Part shown: piece by piece, positions 20,632 to 28,490 of the stretch | Position numbering within the stretch: the stretch's first letter is position 1 | Layout of the letters: each line of letters opens with the position of its first letter | From: Verrucomicrobiota bacterium | Lineage (GTDB): Bacteria; Verrucomicrobiota; Verrucomicrobiia; Limisphaerales; JACDHS01 | Direction: 5' to 3' | DNA length: 45,084 nucleotides | NCBI GenBank assembly: GCA_013820875.1 | Contig: JACDHS010000026.1 | Span: 1-45,084, forward strand | Position numbers and translations under genes: made by a program | The notes under the pieces: generated by a model | What the model was told of the DNA's origin: nothing | The model's database searches: none | Seen by the model: the letters and a program-made list of their open reading frames with translations, nothing else

Positions 20632-22122
20632 TCATCGGGAGGATTGCTTCACCTTGGCCTCGGGCGCCGACGACCACCCCTGCCTGGAAATTGTAATGCG
20701 GTCGGAGTAACCTTTAATCGGCGCTTTCTCGGTGACTAAACCGACCTTGGATCCATACCCTGGAGCCTTGCCGGTGCGCAGCAACTTATAGCGTTCCAGC
20801 ATTTCATCGGTGATGCAGGAGCAATCTGCGTAGGGCTTTAATTCGGATAAATGGAGAGGCAACTGCTCGTCATGCGCCTTTATATATTTGTTCAATGCGT
20901 CGGGCAGCGCATAGGCAAATGCTTGCCGGCCAGAATATCTCAACATTTCAGCAGCAGCCAAAAAATCGTCCTCTTCTTCCAGTAGATCGTGCGCAGCGTC
21001 CATCCATTCGGACTCTTCGATCAACTCCAGTTCCGGAATTCTCTCTTCAGGGTGAGATTCCATCCATTGCACCAATTGCTTTGTGCGCATGATCCAGGCG
21101 ATGGCGGCGAGTCTCCTGGAATCGGTCTCCACTGACTGATCTCCTCCTTTCGCATCCGCCAATTCCGCACGTAAACGATCCTGTTCAGCGTGAAGTGTTC
21201 CAAACTCGATTTGTTGAAGACGCAGTTGTTCCAATTCCTGCGATGCCAGCGACAGAGCTCGCGTCCCTTCGGCGAGATTCGTCTCAAGTGCCGCTTGTTC
21301 TGCCGCGAACGCTCTGGACTGTTTTTGCCGCAACTGAAGTTCATCCTGTAACTGGGAGGAACGAGCAGTTTGATAGAAGCCCGTTCCGATCGCGAGCGCG
21401 ACGGCAGTGGCAACAATCGTCTTCTGAACAGCAGTCGCGGCTAATACCTTCTTGGTTGCGACGGTGCTAATGGTTCCGAGTGCTGCACTGGAAAGAACTG
21501 ACGTTGTCACGACGGTGGCCAGTCCGGAGGGAACTGCTGGAGCGGCGTTGGCCGAGATGGCCAGGACAACACTGCTTGCGCTGACACCGACCCCGCGTTT
21601 CGTGAAGTAACTCCGCAAACGCTCCACCGCCCTGCTCACTCTTTTTTGCGCAGCGTCGTCCGAGATGCCGAGCGCCGAACCCACCTCCTGGAAGTTTTTG
21701 TTTTCGAAGTAACGCAGCAGGATGGCGCCGCGGTCCTGTTCGTCGAGCGATTCCATTCCTTCATCCAGAAGAGGTTCGATCTGCGACCATGCCCCGTCAT
21801 TCGTGTGGAGTTGAGACATTTCAAAAGCAGTTTGTTCCCTGGATTGGCGGCGTGTTTCGCGTCGGATACAATCCACCGCAGTCCGACGAGTGACCTGGTA
21901 GAGCCAGGCACTAACGAGGGCACCTTCGCGCAGGCGAGCCGCGCTCTTTGCCAGGTCAGTGAAGACGCTTTGCGCCACATCCTGGGCGAGATCAGCAGAA
22001 CGGACCTGGCGCATGGCGGCTGAAAAGACCAGCGGCAGATGGCGATTCACCAATTCAGCAAACGCAGTTTCGGACCCTGTCTGCGAATAGGTCTGGAGCA
22101 GTTCTAAGTCACTGGGCGTCAT
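20632..22122 (-). CDS. Membrane-anchored ECF-type sigma factor with outer coiled-coil domain
   Basis: 496 residues from the ATG at 22122 (MTPSDLELLQTYSQTGSE); an upstream start at 22185 would add 21 unlike the family. Sigma region 2 is at about 15-80 (FAELVNRHLPLVFSAAMRQV, DLAQDVAQSVFTDLAK, AWLYQVTRR) and region 4 at about 120-172 (LDEQDRGAILLRYF, EVGSALGISDDAAQKRVSRAVERLR). An Ala/Ser/Thr-rich linker leads to a membrane helix at about 234-251 (KTIVATAVALAIGTGFY), a coiled coil (255-330) and a C-terminal domain shared with the next gene. Sigma activity would be controlled by release or signalling from the outer part (inference). Unlike the sigma gene at 2559, this one is intact. Confidence 0.88.
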   Translation of the reverse strand: MTPSDLELLQTYSQTGSETAFAELVNRHLPLVFSAAMRQVRSADLAQDVAQSVFTDLAKSAARLREGALVSAWLYQVTRRTAVDCIRRETRRQSREQTAFEMSQLHTNDGAWSQIEPLLDEGMESLDEQDRGAILLRYFENKNFQEVGSALGISDDAAQKRVSRAVERLRSYFTKRGVGVSASSVVLAISANAAPAVPSGLATVVTTSVLSSAALGTISTVATKKVLAATAVQKTIVATAVALAIGTGFYQTARSSQLQDELQLRQKQSRAFAAEQAALETNLAEGTRALSLASQELEQLRLQQIEFGTLHAEQDRLRAELADAKGGDQSVETDSRRLAAIAWIMRTKQLVQWMESHPEERIPELELIEESEWMDAAHDLLEEEDDFLAAAEMLRYSGRQAFAYALPDALNKYIKAHDEQLPLHLSELKPYADCSCITDEMLERYKLLRTGKAPGYGSKVGLVTEKAPIKGYSDRITISRQGWSSAPEAKVKQSSR

Positions 22123-22362
22123 CTTCACTGAGTATATCGGCACCCCCAGTGGAAATCCGACAGGAAATTTTGGTGAGCCGATCACAAGCGCTCACCCGAT
22201 AATTGCCCTTCAGTGTCTTCCAACCGGGCTCTTGGATCGGCGGCTCCTTGCAGAAACAGGATCGGACAGGGTTGCGAGGCACGAGCTACCATGGGTAACG
22301 ATACAACAGCCATTACACTTCCAAGGGTTGCGATTGTAAACGGGTGAGATTGGCGTGGAAGC

Positions 22363-22486
22363 GGAGCGCGGCTGTGCTCGAAGAGTCAGCCGCAGCACGT
22401 GAGACTGGAATTATAGCGTTTGGAGTTCCAATATCGCTCTCAAAACTCACGTGCTGCGGCTGATCCTACGGACACAGCCGCGCTCC
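22363..22486. repeat. Inverted repeat, arms 41 bp
   Basis: 22363-22403 (GGAGCGCGGCTGTG...GCACGTGAG) pairs with 22446-22486, with mismatches only in the middle. Outer sequences extend the symmetry (GTAAACGGGTGAGAT at 22336, ATCTCACCCATTTAAA at 22507). A direct repeat CCAAGGGTTGCG flanks it at 22321 and about 22542. It lies in the 750-base gap between the divergent sigma and aminomutase genes. It looks like a palindromic insertion, with the direct repeat a possible relic of the event. Confidence 0.8.
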
Positions 22487-22567
22487 GTTGCGCACACGCA
22501 CCCCTTATCTCACCCATTTAAAATCACATCGCACTCCAAGGGTTGCGTAAAATTGCCGTTTCAATCT

Positions 22568-22785
22568 AAAGGGCAGTCCTCACTATTGACACAATGTTTC
22601 AAATCACGCTGGAAGTCAGGCATGCCACGAGGCGATGAGGATTGAGTATCCAGGAGCATTTATACGTGATGAACCGGGGAGACCGGGATGGGGCCGATCT
22701 TTAAGGCTGACGCAGATCATCGTAGCGTTCTTGAGACGCTGGGATTCGGCAAAGTTCGCCTGGCACGTCGGGGCGACTGAAAGGC
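22568..22785 (+). mobile_element. Internally deleted Y1 transposase remnant, copy 2
   Basis: Begins AAGGGCAGTCCTCACTATTGACACA. It encodes MRIEYPGAF and the frame-damaged VMNRGDR block, then PIFKADADHRSVLETLGF, then jumps to KVRLARR. The jump joins the same two transposase regions as copy 1 (ETLG.FG/Q-KVRL), so the deletion happened before the copies separated. It ends about 90 bases before the aminomutase start and may have changed that operon's upstream region. Confidence 0.75.
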
Positions 22786-22875
22786 TTTCGGCAAAATATG
22801 CGAAGGCAATTGCAAGGGAGGGTTAGCCGACAAAGCGGTCTCGCTCGAAGCTTGATTGGGAATAACCCATTTAAG

Positions 22876-24519
22876 ATGAAAATTAAAACGAACGACCGCA
22901 TGGTCGCGCGACGTGGCGCAGGCGAGGCTTGCATTGCATCAACCGTGACAGCTTCCGATCGTGCCAACCTGATTTGTCGTTACGAGTATTCGCCTGAGAC
23001 ACGCGAGATCATCGAGTCGGAAAACCTTTTGCCAGCCGGTCTTCTGAGCCGGTTGCAAGCCACTTACCCGCAACATTCCGGCCTGGCGGAGAAGCGGCCC
23101 TTTTTGTTTCATGACCGTGAGAACTATTCTGGGTTGGACGGGTTTCGGCAGGTCGTTGGCGTGCTCGCCAAAAACGGAATTGAACTCGGCGACCTCCCGG
23201 AGCGCGAACTGTTCGTGGAAGTCTATCGTTTCAAAGCCTCGCGCCACATTCTTAATAGCATCAATTGGAATGATTACGCGCGAGATCCGATGTACCAGCT
23301 CGTCTTCCCGCAGCCAGGGATGATGCGGAAGAAAGTCGCTGACGCCTACATCGCGGCAACATCAGAGCAGGAACGACAGAAAATCATCGCGGATTACATG
23401 GAGGAAACCAATCCGCACGACGGCAAACAACTGCTCAATAAGCCGTGGCTTAACAAAGAAGATGGCGGCATCGAAATCCTTGAGGGCAGCCAGCACAAAT
23501 ATCCGCAGTGCCAGCTCGTGTTTGATCACACCACGCAGAATTGCTTCGCCTTTTGCACCTATTGCTTTCGTCACGCGCAGGTCCGGGGCGACCACGACAT
23601 GTTTATCCAGGAGGACATCGCGCAAATTCACGATTATCTCCGCATCCATAAGGAGGTCACCGACATGCTGATCACCGGGGGCGACGCCGGCTACATTCCT
23701 GTCGAGCGCCTGCGACAATACGTGATGCCGATCCTGGAAGATCCAGAGTTGTTGCACATTCGCACACTTCGGCTGGGATCGCGGATGCTCACCTTTCAGC
23801 CGGAACTGATTCTCTCGCGCAAGTACGATAAGATGCTGGAGTTGTTCGACACCATGCATGACAACGGCGTGCAATTGTCCTGGATGGCGCATTTTTCAAC
23901 ACCACGCGAATTGCTGAATCCCAGCACCATCGCGGCGATTCGACGGTTGCAAAACCACGGTGTGGTCGTGCGCAGTCAAAGCCCGATCATGAATCATGTC
24001 AGCTTGTTCACTGACAGTGAGGGGGCGGTGGACGTGCAACGTTCCGCGCAGAGTTGGATCGATCTCGCGCACATTCTCGCGACGTTATCAGTGCGTTTCC
24101 ACTCGATGTATTGCGCGCGGCACACGGGAGAGCATCACTACTTTACAGCGCCATTGGCGGACATCGAAAAGGTGGCCAACCTGATCTATCGTTCCCTCGC
24201 TTCGCTGCATCGCCCTTCGCGTTACATCACAATGACCACGTCCGCGGGCAAGCTTTCCATTCTCGGCACGGCGGAAGTAAATGGAGAAACCGCCTTTGCC
24301 CTAAAGTTCAACGAGAGCCGCAACATGGCCTGGATGGATAAAGTGTTCCTTGCGAAATATGACAAACAGGAAAACCGAGTGGACAAGCTTGTTCCTTTCG
24401 ATACCGCCGAGTTTTTCTTCGAGAAGGAACTGAAGGAGATCGAGGGCGAATTAAGCGCCATTCACAAAAAACATTTCGGTGACGCCCCGGCGGAACCGAC
24501 CGTGCAGGACTCTCGATGA
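22876..24519 (+). CDS. KamA-like radical-SAM 2,3-aminomutase, substrate probably not lysine
   Basis: 547 residues from the ATG at 22876 (MKIKTNDRMV); longer in-frame starts back to 22798 run into repeat-derived DNA. The radical-SAM cluster motif CxxxCxxC is Cys223/227/230 (NCFAFCTYCFRH). ITGGDAGY matches the GGD loop, and Lys459 (TTSAGKLS) fits the PLP lysine of lysine 2,3-aminomutase. The two aspartates that hold the lysine epsilon-amino group there correspond to Ala414 (YCARHTGEHH, next to Arg415) and about Thr452 here. The C-terminal zinc cysteines are also missing. This predicts migration of an alpha-amino group to the beta carbon on a substrate without a terminal amine. It overlaps pcaI by ATGA, first in a pathway-like operon. 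Confidence 0.85.
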   Translation: MKIKTNDRMVARRGAGEACIASTVTASDRANLICRYEYSPETREIIESENLLPAGLLSRLQATYPQHSGLAEKRPFLFHDRENYSGLDGFRQVVGVLAKNGIELGDLPERELFVEVYRFKASRHILNSINWNDYARDPMYQLVFPQPGMMRKKVADAYIAATSEQERQKIIADYMEETNPHDGKQLLNKPWLNKEDGGIEILEGSQHKYPQCQLVFDHTTQNCFAFCTYCFRHAQVRGDHDMFIQEDIAQIHDYLRIHKEVTDMLITGGDAGYIPVERLRQYVMPILEDPELLHIRTLRLGSRMLTFQPELILSRKYDKMLELFDTMHDNGVQLSWMAHFSTPRELLNPSTIAAIRRLQNHGVVVRSQSPIMNHVSLFTDSEGAVDVQRSAQSWIDLAHILATLSVRFHSMYCARHTGEHHYFTAPLADIEKVANLIYRSLASLHRPSRYITMTTSAGKLSILGTAEVNGETAFALKFNESRNMAWMDKVFLAKYDKQENRVDKLVPFDTAEFFFEKELKEIEGELSAIHKKHFGDAPAEPTVQDSR

Positions 24520-25226
24520 TCAACAAGCGCGCAGCATCCGTTGCCGCTGCCGTCGCTGACATTCACGACGGGGCCACCGTGATGATTGGTGGGTTTGGCG
24601 AGGCCGGAAGCCCGATCGAGTTGATTCACGCATTGATCGATCATGGAGCTCGCAACCTGACGGTGGTCAGCAACAATACCGGCAGCGGTCGCGTCGGGTT
24701 GGCTGCGCTGATTGCCAATGGGCAGGTTGCCAAAATGATTTGTTCCTATCCTCGCAGCACCAATTCAATGGTGTTCCCCGAGCTGTACCGCAAGGGTTGC
24801 ATCCAGCTTGAACTGGTTCCACAGGGCACACTGGCCGAACGAATTCGCGCGGGTGGCGCGGGCATTCCTGCATTCTTCACGGCCACATCGGTCGGCACGG
24901 TCTTGGCCAAAGGCAAGGAGCTGAGATCATTTTCAGATCGCGACTATGTGATGGAATACGGATTGCGCGCCGATTTCGCCCTGGTCAAAGCGGAAAAGGC
25001 AGATCGTCATGGCAATCTCGTTTACAACAAAACGGCGCGGAACTTTGGACCCATCATGTGCATGGCCGCGAGGACTGCCATTGTGCAGGCAAAAGAGTTC
25101 GTGGAGGTCGCGGGAATTGATCCCGAGAACGTGGTGACACCGGGAATTTTCGTGAGCCGAGTTGTCGTTGTCGCCCAACCCGCCCAGGAATCTCAACTGG
25201 TCAAGGAAGGACGGTGTTACCCGTGA
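24516..25226 (+). CDS. pcaI: 3-oxoadipate CoA-transferase, alpha subunit
   Basis: 236 residues. It follows Pseudomonas PcaI closely, as I remember that sequence: MINK start, VMIGGFGEAGSPIELI (CoA-binding GGFG region), LTVVSNN, CSYPR, LELVPQGTLAERIRA, GNLVYNKTARNFGP and VVTPGIFV. With PcaJ it would transfer CoA from succinyl-CoA to 3-oxoadipate. Other 3-oxoacid CoA-transferases are related, but the pairing with a PcaF-type thiolase favours a C6 dicarboxylate. The start overlaps the aminomutase stop (ATGA). Confidence 0.88.
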   Translation: MINKRAASVAAAVADIHDGATVMIGGFGEAGSPIELIHALIDHGARNLTVVSNNTGSGRVGLAALIANGQVAKMICSYPRSTNSMVFPELYRKGCIQLELVPQGTLAERIRAGGAGIPAFFTATSVGTVLAKGKELRSFSDRDYVMEYGLRADFALVKAEKADRHGNLVYNKTARNFGPIMCMAARTAIVQAKEFVEVAGIDPENVVTPGIFVSRVVVVAQPAQESQLVKEGRCYP

Positions 25227-25918
25227 GCGCCTCGAATACCCAGCACGGTTGGAGCCGCGAGCAAATGGCCCGACTCGTCGCCGCTGACGTTCCGGATGGC
25301 GCTTACGTGAACCTGGGGATAGGCATTCCGGAGTTGGTCGCACAATTCGTTCCCGATGGACGCGAAGTTATTTTTCAAACTGAAAACGGCTTGCTCGGGA
25401 TGGGGCCTGCTCCCGTTCTCGGCACTGAAGATCCGGAGTTGATTAATGCGGGGAAGAAAGCGGTCACCGCAATTTCAGGCGCAGCTTACTTTCATCACGC
25501 GGACAGCTTCGCGATGATTCGTGGCGGACACATCGATATCTGTGTGCTCGGCGCGATGCAGGTTTCTGCGGAGGGTGATTTGGCGAACTGGTCCACCGGC
25601 GAGGCTGACGCCATTCCTGCCGTGGGCGGCGCAATGGACTTGGTCGCAGGTGTTAAAAAGATTTTCATTCTTACGGAACACACCACCAAAGCTGGTGAGC
25701 CAAAAATTGTTGCCTGCTGCACCTATCCGCTGACTGGCAAAGCCGTGGTGGATCGAATCTACACAAACCTCGCAATCATTGATGTGACTGCTGAAGGACT
25801 CGCTGTCAGGGAAGTTGCTCCTGGCGTGAGCTTCGCCGAAGTCCAGGAAAAGACCGGGGCGAAGCTCACCGACGAGCGGCAGATTCCAAAAACGAGTGGT
25901 GTGAACAAGGATTTATGA
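25223..25918 (+). CDS. pcaJ: 3-oxoadipate CoA-transferase, beta subunit
   Basis: 231 residues from the GTG at 25223. This start overlaps the pcaI stop (GTGA) and lies about ten bases after AAGGAAGGA; a GTG at 25214 is too close to that site. The catalytic glutamate is Glu54 in TENGLLGMGP. PcaJ-type motifs are ADVPDGAYVNLGIGIPELVA, INAGKKAVT, FHHADSFAMIRGGHIDICVLGA, GDLANWSTG and IPAVGGAMDL. It forms the active CoA-transferase with PcaI. The stop overlaps the aminotransferase start (ATGA). Confidence 0.88.
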   Translation: MSASNTQHGWSREQMARLVAADVPDGAYVNLGIGIPELVAQFVPDGREVIFQTENGLLGMGPAPVLGTEDPELINAGKKAVTAISGAAYFHHADSFAMIRGGHIDICVLGAMQVSAEGDLANWSTGEADAIPAVGGAMDLVAGVKKIFILTEHTTKAGEPKIVACCTYPLTGKAVVDRIYTNLAIIDVTAEGLAVREVAPGVSFAEVQEKTGAKLTDERQIPKTSGVNKDL

Positions 25919-27279
25919 CGCAGAATTCCTCAAAGAGCAGCCAGCTCTATGAACGCGCACTTCGCGTTCTTCCGGGCGGGGTCAGTCGTAATGCGGTCCT
26001 GAGCCGTCCGCATCCTTACTACGCGGCAAAGGGTGAAGGTTGCTACGTCACCGATATCGAAGGTGTGCGCCGGATTGATTTCGCCAACAACATTGCGTCG
26101 CTCATTCATGGGCATGCTCACCCGGTCATTGTTGAAGCAGTGACGAAGCAGTTGCAGCGCGGGACTGCGTTTACTTTTGCCACGGAAGCAGAAGTGCTTT
26201 TCGCCGAGCACATTTGCGCACGCGTTCCGGCTTTCGAGAAGATTCGTTTTGTGAACTCGGGCACCGAGGCCATCATGTGTTGCCTCAAAGCCGCCCGCGC
26301 TTTCACCGGCCGGTCGAAGATCGCGAAGGTCGAGGGCGCTTATCACGGCCTTTACGATTATGCCGAAGTCAGCCAGACGGCGCAGCCTTCCAACTGGGGC
26401 GAGGCCGCTCATCCGCGCAGTGTTCCCGTGGCGCATGGCACTCCGCAGGCGGCACTCGACGATGTCATTATCATTCCTTTCAACGATTGCGAAGCCGCCC
26501 TCGCAATCCTCGAAGAGCATGCGAACGAGTTGGCCTGCGTCCTGATCGATCCGTTGCCGCATCGCGTGGGTCTCATTCCGGCTTCGGCTGACTTCGTGGA
26601 AACATTGCGACGCTGGACTTCCGCGAACGGCGCGTTGCTGGTGTTCGATGAAGTGATCACTTTCCGGAGTGAGTACGGCGGCGCGCAACAATGGTTCAGC
26701 ATCCGACCGGATCTCACCGCACTCGGCAAAATGATTGGCGGCGGATTTCCCGTTGGCGCCATCGCTGGCCGCGCTGAAGTGATGGAGGTTTTAAATCCGC
26801 TCGCGGAGAAGGTCTTGTTCCCGCATTCCGGAACGTTTTCGGCTAATCCGATCACCATGACCGCAGGCTTGGCTGCCATGGAACTTTTTGACCGTGACGC
26901 GGTGGTCAAACTCAACCAGCTCGGCGACTGGACGCGCCAACAGATTGCCGAAGCGATTCGCTGTGCCGAAATCCCCGCGTGCGTCACGGGCGCGGGTTCC
27001 ATGTTCCGCATTCACTTAAAACCTGAAGCGCCAAAGAATTATCGCGAAGCTTATGTTGGACCCGAGGAATCAAAATTGTTGCGCGCGCTCCTCGATCACT
27101 GTTTCGCCAACGGAATGATGCTGATCGGGACCGGGACCGGCACTCTTTCGACTGCGATGACCAGCGCCGAGATCGAAGCGTTCATTAAAGTTCTCCTCAG
27201 TGGATTTAGAAAAATCAAAGGGATGCAGCGCGAACGTTTGGCCTTGAAGAAAATGGAACCGACAGGAAGCAAACTATGA
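25915..27279 (+). CDS. Class III aminotransferase, beta-amino-acid transaminase type
   Basis: 454 residues, fold type I PLP enzyme of the glutamate-1-semialdehyde aminomutase-like group. PLP residues are Lys272 (LTALGKMIGGG), Asp245 (LLVFDEVITF) and the NSGTEA phosphate loop (114-119). Several blocks resemble beta-phenylalanine/beta-amino-acid aminotransferases as I remember them: VLPGGVSRNAV, with Arg25 where they bind the substrate carboxylate; GRSKIAKVEGAYHG; GALLVFDEV; PHSGTFSANPITM. Their second substrate arginine, in the C-terminal domain, is not seen here. The probable role is removing the beta-amino group made by the aminomutase, giving a 3-oxo acid. A true GSA aminomutase is unlikely from the context. 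Overlaps both neighbours by four bases. Confidence 0.82.
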   Translation: MTQNSSKSSQLYERALRVLPGGVSRNAVLSRPHPYYAAKGEGCYVTDIEGVRRIDFANNIASLIHGHAHPVIVEAVTKQLQRGTAFTFATEAEVLFAEHICARVPAFEKIRFVNSGTEAIMCCLKAARAFTGRSKIAKVEGAYHGLYDYAEVSQTAQPSNWGEAAHPRSVPVAHGTPQAALDDVIIIPFNDCEAALAILEEHANELACVLIDPLPHRVGLIPASADFVETLRRWTSANGALLVFDEVITFRSEYGGAQQWFSIRPDLTALGKMIGGGFPVGAIAGRAEVMEVLNPLAEKVLFPHSGTFSANPITMTAGLAAMELFDRDAVVKLNQLGDWTRQQIAEAIRCAEIPACVTGAGSMFRIHLKPEAPKNYREAYVGPEESKLLRALLDHCFANGMMLIGTGTGTLSTAMTSAEIEAFIKVLLSGFRKIKGMQRERLALKKMEPTGSKL

Positions 27280-28481
27280 ACAATGCCTTTATCTGTGACG
27301 CCGTTCGCACCCCCATCGGTCGCTATGGCGAAGCGTTGGCCACGGTGCGCGCTGACGATTTGGCCGCCATTCCCATCAAAGCTTTGATGGATCGTAATGG
27401 CGCGGTGGATTGGTCCGCATTGGACGACGTGATTCTCGGATGCGCCAACCAGGCGGGAGAAGATAATCGGAACGTCGCGCGCATGGCCGCATTGCTTTCG
27501 GGTCTGCCCGATAGCGCGCCCGGCAGCACTGTTAATCGTTTGTGCGGCTCGGGAATGGACGCCGTGGCTTGCGGGGCTCGCGCCATCATTTCGGGGGAAG
27601 CAGATTTAATCATCGCCGGCGGTGTGGAAAGCATGTCCCGCGCGCCTTACGTGATGGCCAAGCCGACGGAAGCATTTTCGCGCAATGCAGAGATTCACGA
27701 TACCACTCTTGGATGGAGATTTATAAACAAACGGATGCAGGAATGTTACGGCACCAACACCATGCCGGAGACCGCCGAGAACCTGGCTGAAAAGTTTGGT
27801 ATCACGCGCGAAGACCAGGATCGCTTTGCGTTATGGAGTCAGACCAAGACTGCCGCCGCCCAGGCCGATGGCCGTCTTGCTGATGAAATTGTAAAGGTCT
27901 GTATTCCTCAGCGAAAAGGCGATCCGCTCCTGGTCGGGCGCGATGAACATCCTCGCGCCACGACGCTCGAAAAACTTGCGCTACTGAAACCGATTGTTCG
28001 GGCACAGGGCACCGTCACCGCGGGTAATGCTTCCGGCATCAATGACGGAGCGGCGGCTTTGCTGCTCGCTTCAGAAACTGCCGCAGCCAAATACGGGCTC
28101 GTTCCCCGAGCTCGAATTGTTGGAACTGCCGTTGCCGGTGTTCCGCCTCGCATCATGGGCATCGGCCCTGTTCCCGCGATCCAGAAAGTTTTGGCCCGCC
28201 TCGGCCTTTCGCTGGATCAGATGGACATCATCGAATTGAACGAAGCGTTTGCCGTCCAGGCACTGGCCTGCTCCCGTGAGCTAGGGCTGGCCGATAACGA
28301 TCCACGCATCAATCCGCAAGGCGGCGCGATTGCCCTGGGTCATCCACTTGGTATGAGTGGTGCGCGCCTTGTGACAACTGCGAGTTACCAGTTGCTCCGC
28401 TCGAAGGCGCGCTACGCCCTGTGCGCAATGTGCGTAGGCGTGGGACAAGGCATTGCCATGGTGATCGAGCGCTACGATTAA
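27276..28481 (+). CDS. pcaF: 3-oxoadipyl-CoA thiolase
   Basis: 401 residues, the usual thiolase II length. Catalytic residues are Cys90 (NRLCGSGMDA), His356 (GHPLGMSGAR) and Cys386 (CVGVGQG). Text typical of PcaF includes FICDAVRTPIGRYG, VRADDLAAIPIKAL, GCANQAGEDNRNVARMA, TLGWRFINKRM and IMGIGPVPAIQK. It cleaves 3-oxoadipyl-CoA with CoA to succinyl-CoA and acetyl-CoA. A general acetyl-CoA acetyltransferase is the alternative, but the resemblance to PcaF and the pcaIJ neighbours argue against it. The start overlaps the aminotransferase stop; GGAAG precedes it. Confidence 0.9.
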   Translation: MNNAFICDAVRTPIGRYGEALATVRADDLAAIPIKALMDRNGAVDWSALDDVILGCANQAGEDNRNVARMAALLSGLPDSAPGSTVNRLCGSGMDAVACGARAIISGEADLIIAGGVESMSRAPYVMAKPTEAFSRNAEIHDTTLGWRFINKRMQECYGTNTMPETAENLAEKFGITREDQDRFALWSQTKTAAAQADGRLADEIVKVCIPQRKGDPLLVGRDEHPRATTLEKLALLKPIVRAQGTVTAGNASGINDGAAALLLASETAAAKYGLVPRARIVGTAVAGVPPRIMGIGPVPAIQKVLARLGLSLDQMDIIELNEAFAVQALACSRELGLADNDPRINPQGGAIALGHPLGMSGARLVTTASYQLLRSKARYALCAMCVGVGQGIAMVIERYD

Positions 28482-28490
28482 GGAGTCCTT

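Noticed and set aside
22876-24519. Lysine fermentation (kam/kdd/kce/kal) locus or N-acetyl-beta-lysine osmolyte (ablAB) locus
   Set aside because: No beta-lysine mutase, dehydrogenase, cleavage enzyme or acetyltransferase is adjacent, and the lysine-binding aspartates appear to be missing.
24516-28481. Ordinary protocatechuate (beta-ketoadipate) cluster
   Set aside because: pcaGH, pcaB, pcaC and pcaD are absent, and an aminomutase and a transaminase are interleaved with overlapping starts. It remains possible that those genes lie elsewhere.
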